NCBI RefSeq assembly: GCF_001854785.1
Contig: NZ_MDFL01000115.1
Location: 429,434 to 435,278, forward strand
Reading direction: 5' to 3'
DNA length: 5,845 bases
Source of the DNA: Mesorhizobium sp. ORS 3428
GTDB taxonomy: Bacteria; Pseudomonadota; Alphaproteobacteria; Rhizobiales; Rhizobiaceae
The notes under the pieces: model-generated
Told to the model about the DNA's origin: nothing
The model's database searches: none
The model's input: the letters and a program-made list of their open reading frames with translations, nothing else
Position numbers and translations under genes: made by a program
Part shown: positions 1-5,845 of the stretch, piece after piece
Layout: the number at the start of each line of letters is the position of its first letter
How positions within the stretch are numbered: position 1 is the stretch's first letter

Positions 1-1952
1 GGCGCAAGCAGCGTCGTCGTCAAGGCCTGCCACCAGCGGCCCGGCGGCCGCTCCAGCAGGCTCTCGGCCGGCTCAAAGGCCCAGCCGAACTGTCCGAGGC
101 ATTGCACATGCCGCCGCGCCTCGGTCAGCACCGCAAGCGCATTGCCGGTGCCTGCCCGCGGCGTTTCGACAATCTCGCGCACGCTGTCGGCAAGCTTGGC
201 CTCTGCCAGGATGCGGCGCACGGAATGGCCCGGCGTGCCTGAAAAGACCAGCCCCGCCGTGCTGCCGAAGGACGGCGATATATCGATGTGATGCTTCTTC
301 AGGAAATCATCCAGCGAGCCGCCATCCGCCAGACCGCACGCGTCCCTGAAGATCGGCCTCAGCCGGTGGCCAAGGGCTTGCGTGACGGTGCCAATGACAT
401 CGTCGGTGCTGCCGTCGCCGGAAATTTCGAACACCAGCGCCCCGGTCTCGATGCCCGATTTCTCGTCCCTGCCGGTTGCTGCGACGGCAAGGCTCGTGAA
501 GTGAATCGTGCCTGCCTTGTCGAGCGCGCCGGCCACCTCGTGGATCGCCGGATTGCCGAGGGCGCCAACCTTGTCGCGCACGGCATCCAGCGGCACCGAG
601 CGCCTGATCGGACAAACTACGGTGACCATGGACTGGTCGACCGTGCGGCAAAGCGGCGAAGGCTCGAAATCGACCTTGAGGTTCGCCGGATAGGCGCCGA
701 CATAGGCCAATTTGCCCGCCCTGCCCCGGGCGCGGTTGAGCTTCGGCTTGCTGAACAGGGCGCGAACGCATTCTCCGATCTGTATGCGGGCGATCTCGGC
801 GCCGATGCAGAGATGAATGCCGTGGCCGAAAACCATGTAGTCGCGGTGGGGCCGAGAAGTATCGAACTCGTTTGGCCGCTGCACGATTTCCGGATCGAAC
901 ATGGCCGACAGCGTCGCCGGCATCACGACTGTTCCGGCTTTTACCCGACGCTCGCGGCGCGTGCCCTTGCCGATCACCGCATCGCGCGCCGCGTAGCGCC
1001 ACGGGCCGACCCAGATCGGCTTGAAGCGCATCGCTTCGAGTATCGCCCGGTCGAGCTTTTCGACGCTGTTTTCGGCAAGCGCCGCGTCGACGGCCTGCCG
1101 CGCATCGGCGCGCGACAGGATCACCTCCAGACAATTGCCGCCGGCAAGCACATTGGTCGGGACAAAGCCCGCGATCATGCCAAGCATGATGGAATGAATG
1201 TCGGGCAGCGACAGCCGTCCCTGATCCATGAGCGCGACGAGGCGCGCCAGCGGCCGCCCGTCCTTCCCTGCCCTGTCCCTGATCCCGGCGATGGAACGAT
1301 CGATGGTCTTGATCAGGCGATCGCCGCCGACGACGGCGAGCTGGCGCGTGGTGGGGCTGGCGGTCGGATCGGAAAAGAACAGCGCGCTGAGCGCAATCGA
1401 CCAATCGGCGAACTCGGTTTCATCGTCGATCTCGAGGCCGAAATAGTCGCGGCAGATGCGCACCGGCACGATCTTCATCAGCCCGGCGATGGCGTCGAAG
1501 CCGGGGCTGGCGCGGGTCATGATCTCGCGCGAATGGCGCTCGGCGACCGGCCTGACGGCGGCCTCGACTTCGGCTGGGGGAAACGCGCTCAGCACAGCCG
1601 ACTTCATTTGCCGATAGGCGGCACCATCCTGCATGCCGAGAATGAAGTTCGATCCCCTTGCCAGCTCCGCCATTTCCGGTCCGTAGGGCGTTTCGAATTC
1701 GTCGCCGCGCTCCAATATGTCGCGCACGTCGATGCCCTTTGTGACGAGCAGGAAATTGCCGAAGGCAAGGTTTGGCCAGAAGCGGCGCAGCAGCGCCAAC
1801 AGCCAGCGCGGGTCGCTGAGAAAGAAACCGGCGATGCGCGAAGCAAGGCCCTTGGACCGAAGCCGGTTGATGTCGAACGGCGGCATTTCGATGACCGGAC
1901 GCTGGGCCCTCTGAGCTGCCCGCACAGCAGAGAAATATTTCAGTTTGAACAT
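1..1952 (-). CDS. Cytochrome P450 fused to a C-terminal peroxidase-like region (partial, C-terminus outside window)
   Basis: The minus-strand frame is open from an ATG at 1952 to the left edge, giving 650 codons without a stop. Residues 1-435 form a P450 fold. The K-helix ExxR is E306-A-M-R309, the meander is PNEFDTSRP (360-368), and the heme loop is FGHGIHLCIG (375-384) with Cys382 (codon 809-807) as axial thiolate. The I-helix reads AGFVPTN (261-267), so Val and Pro replace the usual acid and Thr of AGx(D/E)TT. The frame then continues for more than 200 residues (about 442-650) with HFTSLAV (484-490), LVFEISGDGS (506-515) and SGTPGHSVRRI (571-581). From memory these resemble a ferredoxin-like region found in bacterial heme-peroxidase-associated proteins; this assignment is uncertain. 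There is no signal peptide or N-terminal membrane anchor, so a cytoplasmic enzyme is likely. Substrate is unknown. The frame stays open upstream to a stop near 2003, with a GTG at 1979 as alternative start; ATG 1952 is preferred because the protein begins sensibly there and a G-run lies about 13 bases upstream. Confidence 0.8.
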   Translation of the reverse strand, partial: MFKLKYFSAVRAAQRAQRPVIEMPPFDINRLRSKGLASRIAGFFLSDPRWLLALLRRFWPNLAFGNFLLVTKGIDVRDILERGDEFETPYGPEMAELARGSNFILGMQDGAAYRQMKSAVLSAFPPAEVEAAVRPVAERHSREIMTRASPGFDAIAGLMKIVPVRICRDYFGLEIDDETEFADWSIALSALFFSDPTASPTTRQLAVVGGDRLIKTIDRSIAGIRDRAGKDGRPLARLVALMDQGRLSLPDIHSIMLGMIAGFVPTNVLAGGNCLEVILSRADARQAVDAALAENSVEKLDRAILEAMRFKPIWVGPWRYAARDAVIGKGTRRERRVKAGTVVMPATLSAMFDPEIVQRPNEFDTSRPHRDYMVFGHGIHLCIGAEIARIQIGECVRALFSKPKLNRARGRAGKLAYVGAYPANLKVDFEPSPLCRTVDQSMVTVVCPIRRSVPLDAVRDKVGALGNPAIHEVAGALDKAGTIHFTSLAVAATGRDEKSGIETGALVFEISGDGSTDDVIGTVTQALGHRLRPIFRDACGLADGGSLDDFLKKHHIDISPSFGSTAGLVFSGTPGHSVRRILAEAKLADSVREIVETPRAGTGNALAVLTEARRHVQCLGQFGWAFEPAESLLERPPGRWWQALTTTLLA

Positions 1953-1996
1953 GCGCGCTCGAGCCCCCCGGCGGTCCACGTCATTGAGATGCCGGC

Positions 1997-2014
1997 AACC
2001 TCATGGCCTAGGTT
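1997..2014. repeat. Short imperfect palindrome upstream of the P450 gene
   Basis: Five-base arms AACCT and AGGTT flank an 8-base spacer, 45 bases upstream of the P450 ATG, in the 119-base gap between the cyclase stop and the P450 start. The position would suit an operator, but arms this short arise often by chance and I see no clear promoter hexamers next to it. The rest of the gap holds nothing recognisable. Confidence 0.2.
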
Positions 2015-2071
2015 CGCCTGGGTCCGGCGTATGTGAATTCCATCACAGTCGTCTGCCCTCGGCGCCGGCGA

Positions 2072-3853
2072 TCATGCAATCGACTTGGCTTGATCGAAAT
2101 TGGCGATCAGGAAATTATTCTTCGCAGCGTCGACGAACGGTATCCAGCGAATCCTCTGCTCGGAAAAATCCGGATGCCTGGTCGCGAAGATGGCAAGTTC
2201 CCGCGCGGCCTCATCCCGGCGGCCGCTCCGCATCAAGGCGCCGATTTTCAGGAACCGGGCATAGAAGTAGCCGGGCGAAAGGTTGAGCGAGCGCTCGGCG
2301 ACGGCAATGGCCGCCGGCCAGTCCTCGACGAAGCAGTAGGCCGCGGCCAATTCCCCGAGATTGTGGAAGCGGTAGAGGTCGAACGGGCTCAGCCGCTCGG
2401 TATCCAGGAAGAACGGAATCGCGCCGGCGGCATCGCCGAGCAGCAGGCGCGCGCTGCCCATCGCAGAGCGGGCGAAGGCAAAGCTCGGATTGATATGGAT
2501 CGCTTCGGCGAGGTGCTCGGCCGCCGATGCCGGCTGGCCGCGCATGATGTCGGCCACGCCGAGATAGGCGTGCGGGCGCGCGTCTAGGCTATCCATCAGG
2601 AGTGCCTTGCGCGCGAATGCCTCGACCTTGTCCAGGTCGTCGCTGTCGCCGAAGCGCAGCCAGGCCCGCCAGAAATACCACCATGCCAGCTCGTTCAGCA
2701 CGGCGCTGGAATTCGGATCTTCCTGGTAGGCCTTGTCGAAGAATTCGAGCGCGATTTCGGTGTCGCGTCGCGTGCGCCTGTTCATGTGCCAGCGCCCGCG
2801 CCGCACCAATTGCCAGGTCTCGAGGCTTTCCCACGGCACCTGGAAGGTCCGCACCTGCTCGGCCCTGTCGACCTCCTTGTCGAGGATCGAGACGATCTCG
2901 CTGCCGATCTGGTCGCGCAGGCGGAAAATGTCGACGAGGTCGCGGTCGAAGCGCTGCGACCAGACAAGACGTCCGTTTGACGTATCGGTGAGCGAAGCGT
3001 TGAGGCGTATCTGCCCGCTGAAGCGCGCCAGTGTGCCGCTGACGATATAGCGCGCGCCAAGTGCGTTGCCGATGAGCCTTGTTCCGAGGCTGTCGTCGCG
3101 GAATTGGAAGCTCGAGCCCTTGGCGATCACCGAAAGCCATCGGGTGTTGGAAAGGCCGTAGATGATGTCCTCGGCGACGCCGTCGGCCATGTAGCCGACA
3201 TCGGGCTCGCTGCCGGTGCTGTGGAACGGCAGCACCGCGATTGCCGGCGGTCCCTTGGGAGAGGGTTTGTAACTACCGGCAGCTGTGGGGATAGCGGCCA
3301 GGGGAGCCGTCACCGCCGTGCCGTTGCTGCCGCGCCCGGCAATCAGGACGCGCACCGGCAGGGCGATGTTCTTCAGCATGAACTCGCCGAGGTCGGTGAA
3401 GACCGCCGCCGTCTTGTCCTTCACGTGATGCCAGGTGGTTTCCGAAATGGCGAGACCGTCATGCGGGGCGAATTCCTGGAGCCGCGCGGCAATGTTGACG
3501 TCATCGCCATAGAGACGGCCTTCGCGGACGATCACGTCGCCGGTATTGATTCCGGCTCGAAACGGCATCCGCATCTCCTCGGCCACAGACGCATTGAGCT
3601 CCATGATCCGATCCTGGAAATCGAATGCCGCGCGCAAGGCTTCGATCGGGTTGCCGAACTCGGCCATGATGCTGTCGCCGGCGACGCCAAAGGTGCGGCC
3701 TCCATAGGCGCCACAGCTGTCGGAAATGATGTCGCGCCTTTCCTCGAAGGCCGCGACGGCGAGTTCGTCGTCGATGCCCATCAGCCGCGAAAAGCCCACG
3801 GCGTCGATGGAAATGATTGTCGCGAGCTGACGGGTGTAGTTCCGTCCAGCCAT
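2072..3853 (-). CDS. Class III adenylate/guanylate cyclase with TolB-like and TPR regions
   Basis: A complete 593-residue soluble protein predicted to make a cyclic nucleotide from ATP or GTP. The cyclase homology domain covers about residues 8-172. Metal-binding aspartates are D17 (in SIDAVGFSRLM) and D60 (in AGDSIMAEF). Transition-state residues are N120 and R124 (in VNIAARL). The purine-selecting positions, usually Lys and Asp in adenylate cyclases, appear to be G56 and R113, so substrate choice cannot be read from the sequence. An Ala/Pro-rich linker (175-203) leads to a TolB/FlgO-like region starting PPAIAVLPF (202-210) and running to about 335, then TPR-like helical repeats from about 364 to 560. 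No membrane helix or DNA-binding domain is visible, so the TPRs probably act in protein contacts or sensing. ATG 3853 is chosen because the domain begins right after it and a G-run (SD-like) precedes it; a GTG at 3955 would add 34 low-complexity Arg/Ala/Gly-rich residues and overlap an inverted repeat. The P450 gene follows in the same direction after 119 bases. Confidence 0.93.
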   Translation of the reverse strand: MAGRNYTRQLATIISIDAVGFSRLMGIDDELAVAAFEERRDIISDSCGAYGGRTFGVAGDSIMAEFGNPIEALRAAFDFQDRIMELNASVAEEMRMPFRAGINTGDVIVREGRLYGDDVNIAARLQEFAPHDGLAISETTWHHVKDKTAAVFTDLGEFMLKNIALPVRVLIAGRGSNGTAVTAPLAAIPTAAGSYKPSPKGPPAIAVLPFHSTGSEPDVGYMADGVAEDIIYGLSNTRWLSVIAKGSSFQFRDDSLGTRLIGNALGARYIVSGTLARFSGQIRLNASLTDTSNGRLVWSQRFDRDLVDIFRLRDQIGSEIVSILDKEVDRAEQVRTFQVPWESLETWQLVRRGRWHMNRRTRRDTEIALEFFDKAYQEDPNSSAVLNELAWWYFWRAWLRFGDSDDLDKVEAFARKALLMDSLDARPHAYLGVADIMRGQPASAAEHLAEAIHINPSFAFARSAMGSARLLLGDAAGAIPFFLDTERLSPFDLYRFHNLGELAAAYCFVEDWPAAIAVAERSLNLSPGYFYARFLKIGALMRSGRRDEAARELAIFATRHPDFSEQRIRWIPFVDAAKNNFLIANFDQAKSIA

Positions 3854-3953
3854 GGTAGACCCCCCGGTCCCTGCTTTCGGTCCAGAACTGGCGACTTCCG
3901 CTCTCAAAACACTTCGCCGTTTGCCGACCCGGCAGGCCCGGCGCGCCGTTGCC

Positions 3954-3980
3954 ACCCTGTTGGCGGAAGTCTAACAGGGT
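3954..3980. promoter_or_regulatory. Perfect inverted repeat, candidate operator for the cyclase gene
   Basis: ACCCTGTT (3954-3961) and AACAGGGT (3973-3980) are exact reverse complements separated by 11 bases, so the half-site centres are 19 bases apart, about two helical turns. This geometry suits a dimeric repressor or activator. The repeat ends about 100 bases upstream of the cyclase ATG (3853). It has no T-run, so it is a poor terminator. The regulator is unknown. If translation instead began at GTG 3955, one arm would lie in the coding region. Confidence 0.4.
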
Positions 3981-4185
3981 CTGGTCGAAAGCTCTACCAC
4001 GAACGGCCAATGGAACGCGCCGCGGGTCCAACCCATGGTTAGCCGTTTGCTACCTGAAGCACCAGGTCGCAGAACCCCCATTACATATTGAAATATCGGG
4101 GCTTTGAGTAATTCAGGTTTTGCGAACGGACCCTTGCAAGCACTCTTGCCGCCCGGCTGTGGAGCAGGCGTTATCCGCCCGTGGC

Positions 4186-4211
4186 GGAACCAACTGGCTG
4201 GGATGCGAGTT
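4186..4211 (+). promoter_or_regulatory. Candidate EcfG (general stress sigma factor) promoter
   Basis: GGAAC (4186-4190) is followed after 17 bases by AGTT (4208-4211). The alphaproteobacterial EcfG consensus is GGAAC, 16-17 bases, CGTT, so the -35 is exact and the -10 has one mismatch. It lies 41 bases before the ATG of the PepSY-like gene, which would give a leader of roughly 35 bases. A short hairpin (4175-4187) overlaps the first bases of the -35. The match is good but short; chance is possible. Confidence 0.4.
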
Positions 4212-4241
4212 TTCCGCGCACTCATGCCATCCTACGAGATT

Positions 4242-4247
4242 GAGGGA
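4242..4247 (+). promoter_or_regulatory. Shine-Dalgarno site of the PepSY-like gene
   Basis: GAGGGA sits 5 bases before the ATG at 4253 and pairs well with the 3' end of 16S rRNA. It supports that start, which also gives a complete signal peptide. Confidence 0.65.
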
Positions 4248-4252
4248 CAGTC

Positions 4253-4510
4253 ATGCGCGCTGTTGTTTTGGCTAGCGGTATTGCGTTCTTCCTTTTCGGA
4301 GGATCGGCTTTCGCGGCGGACGATCAAGCGGTGCCGCCGCAAAATGCCATAAAGCTCTCAGACATCGTCGCCAAGGTCGAGAAACGCAACGACTTCCGCT
4401 ATGTGAAGGAACTCGACTGGAGCCGCGATGGCTACACCGTCACCTATTACACGATCGACAAGGCAAAGGTCGAAATCACCTACGATCCGGTGACGGGCGA
4501 GCCGAAGTAG
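4253..4510 (+). CDS. Small secreted PepSY-like protein
   Basis: An 85-residue protein with an N-terminal signal peptide: MR, then a hydrophobic stretch (about residues 4-17), then an AFA site predicting cleavage after Ala21. That leaves about 64 residues in the periplasm. The mature part (from about Lys35) has the pattern of a single PepSY unit: an amphipathic helix (LSDIVAKVEKRNDF) followed by beta strands with YVKELDW, GYTVTYYTID, KVEITYDP and a terminal VTGEPK. PepSY units are often found as peptidase inhibitors or in periplasmic proteins, but single-domain forms in Rhizobiales are mostly uncharacterised, so no function is assigned. A good Shine-Dalgarno site and a candidate stress promoter lie upstream. 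It is transcribed alone: divergent from the cyclase and convergent with the L,D-transpeptidase. It is probably a real gene, given the complete signal peptide, ribosome binding site and domain-like C-terminus. Confidence 0.85.
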   Translation: MRAVVLASGIAFFLFGGSAFAADDQAVPPQNAIKLSDIVAKVEKRNDFRYVKELDWSRDGYTVTYYTIDKAKVEITYDPVTGEPK

Positions 4511-4542
4511 GCGCGCGGCCAGGCCCATTCCCCGGAAATTGG

Positions 4543-4561
4543 CGTCAACGCGTGTTTGACG
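4543..4561. repeat. Six-bp stem-loop downstream of the PepSY-like gene
   Basis: CGTCAA (4543-4548) and TTGACG (4556-4561) can pair around a 7-base loop, 32 bases after the stop codon. The stem is short and not GC-rich, so it may be incidental. Confidence 0.2.
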
Positions 4562-4581
4562 GCTGAGATCGCCAGTGCGCG

Positions 4582-4601
4582 GCGCCGGCTTCGGCCGGCG
4601 C
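4582..4601. terminator. GC-rich hairpin with TTCG loop, candidate terminator
   Basis: GCGCCGGC (4582-4589) and GCCGGCGC (4594-4601) form a perfect 8-bp stem closed by TTCG with a C-G closing pair, the very stable UUCG tetraloop class. It lies 71 bases after the PepSY-like stop and about 100 bases past the end of the convergent transpeptidase gene, so it could serve both strands. There is no T-run on either side, so intrinsic termination is not certain; it could instead protect mRNA 3' ends. Confidence 0.45.
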
Positions 4602-4610
4602 TCATCCGAA

Positions 4611-4639
4611 GCAACCGCAAGAAAGCGCGAGGCGGTTGC
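4611..4639. terminator. Second stem-loop between the convergent genes
   Basis: GCAACCGC (4611-4618) and GCGGTTGC (4632-4639) are exact reverse complements around a 13-base loop. The stem lies 63 bases beyond the transpeptidase stop on the minus strand and is flanked by a direct repeat TCCGAA (4605-4610 and 4643-4648). It lacks a T-run. It may act as a transcript 3' end for the minus strand gene, or be part of a small dispersed repeat. Confidence 0.35.
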
Positions 4640-4702
4640 CCGTCCGAAATTGCGTGAAACAGCAGCGGCTCAGCGAGACCATCAAAGCTGAACCGCCATT
4701 GC

Positions 4703-5845
4703 TCAGATTGACGGGGCGCGCACCGCTTCGGTGACGTCGAGCGCCTGCATCAGCTTTGCATCGCGACCATAGACGTCGTCGAAATACTCGACCTTGCCGG
4801 ACATGTCCGGCCAAGCGGTGAAGTAGGCGACGTAGACCGGGATGACGCGCGTGACATTTTCGGTCGAATGGCCATGCTTCAGCTTCTCCGCGATATCGTC
4901 GACGGAGATGCCGAGTACTGCGGCCGCCATGCCGCGCGGATCCTGCAGGCGAATGCAGCCGTGGCTCAGCGCGCGCATGTCGCGCTCGAAGAACGACTTC
5001 TGCGGCGTGTCATGCATGTAGATGGCGTGCTTGTTGGGGAAGAGTATCTTCAGTTCGCCAAGCGCATTGGCCTCGCTCGGCTGCTGGCGCACGCTGAAGG
5101 GGATTTTGGCGCCGTAGGCGCCCCAGTCGACCTCGGCCGAGGGGATTCGCCTGCCGCTGGAATCCGTCACCTCGTAGCCGGCGCGGTCGAGATAGCCCGG
5201 ATCGCTGCGCAGCCTCGGCAGCATCTCGTTGACGATGATCGACTGCGGCACGCCCCAATAGGGATGGAAATCAACCTGCTTGATCTGATTGTAGAAGAAG
5301 GCGGTCTGGTTGGTGACCTTGCCGATGACCGCGCGTGTCTTCAGCTTTTCTTCGCCATTGTCGATATAGCTCGCGGTGAAAGCCGGCTGGTTGATGAAGA
5401 CACGCGGGCTGCCGAGGTCGGAGGGAAGCCAGCGCAGCTCTTCAAGCGCGACCTTGACCTTCTCGATCTTGTCGGCCTTCGACGTGCCGGCGAGCGTAGC
5501 CACCGTGCGCGGGCCGATGACGCCGTCGCCCTTCATGCCGGCCCGTTTCTGCACCGCCTTGATCACCGGCACAAGTTCGGGATCGTAGACCTCGCTCGTG
5601 CCGAGCTTGGCGAGGGTCTCGCCATAGTCGCCGCCCATCTCGTCATCGAGATTGCGAGCGATGAGCGTCAGTAGCTTAGGCAGTTCCGGGCTGCTTTCGC
5701 CGGGCTTCAGGAGCAGCTTCGGATCGACGACGATCTCGTTCTCCTCGCTCGCCTGAAGCGATTCCAATTCGACGCGCAACGCCTGGTATTCCGGGTTCTG
5801 CGGGTGCCGCGATTCGAGATAGGTGCGCACCTCCTGGGTGTGCGC
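4703..5845 (-). CDS. LdtD/YcbB-type L,D-transpeptidase (partial, N-terminus outside window)
   Basis: The frame is open to the right edge, giving the last 380 residues of a longer protein (numbered here from the edge). L,D-transpeptidases make 3-3 crosslinks in peptidoglycan, or attach proteins to it, in the periplasm. A peptidoglycan-binding unit lies at about 86-120 and ends in DGVIGPRTVATLAG. The YkuD catalytic domain spans about 145-330, with the motif MHDTP (His278) and ALSHGCIRL, where Cys297 (codon 4957-4955) is the nucleophile and His295 and Arg299 are conserved. The stretch GYLDRAGYEV...VDWGAYG between the strands matches the extra lid segment of the E. coli LdtD (YcbB) family, so this is a large Ldt rather than a minimal ErfK/YbiS type. 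The true start, signal sequence and scaffold domain are missing from the window; the GTG at 5830 is internal and not a start. The catalytic residues seen are intact. Confidence 0.95.
   Translation of the reverse strand, partial: AHTQEVRTYLESRHPQNPEYQALRVELESLQASEENEIVVDPKLLLKPGESSPELPKLLTLIARNLDDEMGGDYGETLAKLGTSEVYDPELVPVIKAVQKRAGMKGDGVIGPRTVATLAGTSKADKIEKVKVALEELRWLPSDLGSPRVFINQPAFTASYIDNGEEKLKTRAVIGKVTNQTAFFYNQIKQVDFHPYWGVPQSIIVNEMLPRLRSDPGYLDRAGYEVTDSSGRRIPSAEVDWGAYGAKIPFSVRQQPSEANALGELKILFPNKHAIYMHDTPQKSFFERDMRALSHGCIRLQDPRGMAAAVLGISVDDIAEKLKHGHSTENVTRVIPVYVAYFTAWPDMSGKVEYFDDVYGRDAKLMQALDVTEAVRAPSI

Larger units (their letters stand above)
3854..4252. other. Divergent intergenic region between cyclase and PepSY-like genes
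   Basis: These 399 bases separate two divergently transcribed genes and hold no convincing coding sequence: the open frames here lack family resemblance and a believable start. The region includes a perfect 8-bp inverted repeat (3954-3980), an AT-rich patch around 4081-4120 with ATATT-GA-AATAT (4085-4096), a small hairpin GCAAG-CACT-CTTGC (4136-4149), a hairpin CCGCC-CGT-GGCGG (4175-4187) and a candidate EcfG promoter (4186-4211). No RNA gene or attachment site was recognised, and no confident promoter for the cyclase was found on the minus strand. Confidence 0.6.

Noticed and set aside
307..1404. A 365-codon minus-strand frame overlapping the P450.
   Set aside because: It is the P450 sequence read out of frame (Arg/Gly-rich product); the true frame carries ExxR and the heme Cys loop.
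288..2036. A 582-codon open frame on the plus strand opposite the P450.
   Set aside because: It is antisense to a gene with clear P450 motifs. Long antisense frames are expected in GC-rich DNA, and its Arg/Ala/Asp-rich translation matches no family.
4012..4030. A second GGAAC as a possible EcfG -35 site.
   Set aside because: The next GTT downstream is 21 bases away, outside the 16-17 base spacing.
3104..4042. A 312-codon plus-strand frame opposite the cyclase start.
   Set aside because: It is antisense to conserved cyclase motifs and has no recognisable domain or ribosome binding site.
4085..4096. AT-rich palindrome ATATT-GA-AATAT.
   Set aside because: It is short and in an AT-rich patch where such symmetry arises easily; no supporting promoter elements are at useful spacing.
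3971..4225. Possible small gene on the minus strand in the divergent intergenic region.
   Set aside because: There is no family resemblance or good ribosome binding site, and it runs across the candidate operator and promoter.
4868..5674. A 268-codon plus-strand frame opposite the L,D-transpeptidase.
   Set aside because: It is antisense to the YkuD domain with its SHGCIRL motif; the product is low in complexity and matches nothing known.

Overview
The window comes from a GC-rich bacterial chromosome and most likely from an alphaproteobacterium of the order Rhizobiales, close to Mesorhizobium. That is an inference from three things: strong G/C preference at third codon positions, a class III adenylate cyclase fused to TolB-like and TPR regions (a type greatly expanded in rhizobia), and a possible EcfG-type stress promoter. 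No tRNA, rRNA, CRISPR array, insertion sequence, integrase or phage gene was seen, so nothing marks this as a mobile region.

Layout, left to right. (1) Minus strand, 1-1952: a cytochrome P450 whose reading frame runs past the P450 domain into at least 200 further residues and then leaves the window on the left. The tail resembles a ferredoxin-like, peroxidase-associated region, but that identification is tentative. (2) A 119-base gap with one short imperfect palindrome. (3) Minus strand, 2072-3853: a complete soluble class III nucleotide cyclase with a TolB/FlgO-like middle and a TPR C-terminus. (4) A 399-base divergent intergenic region, 3854-4252, with a perfect 8-bp inverted repeat on the cyclase side and a candidate EcfG (GGAAC-N17-AGTT) promoter plus a good ribosome binding site on the other. 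(5) Plus strand, 4253-4510: a small secreted PepSY-like protein. (6) A 192-base convergent intergenic region, 4511-4702, with three stem-loops, one a perfect 8-bp stem with a TTCG loop. (7) Minus strand, 4703-5845: the C-terminal 380 residues of an LdtD/YcbB-type L,D-transpeptidase, whose N-terminus lies beyond the right edge.

The genes do not form an obvious pathway. The transpeptidase and the PepSY-like protein both act in the envelope but are convergent and separately transcribed. The cyclase and the P450 fusion are co-directional and could be co-transcribed, but 119 bases is long for a tight operon and a functional link is only a guess. The most unusual object is the P450: its I-helix lacks the acid/threonine oxygen-activation pair while the K-helix, meander and heme-Cys motifs are intact, and it is fused to a long C-terminal partner. 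This pattern suits a peroxide-using or isomerase-type P450 rather than a classical monooxygenase. I do not see a clearly new multi-gene system here.
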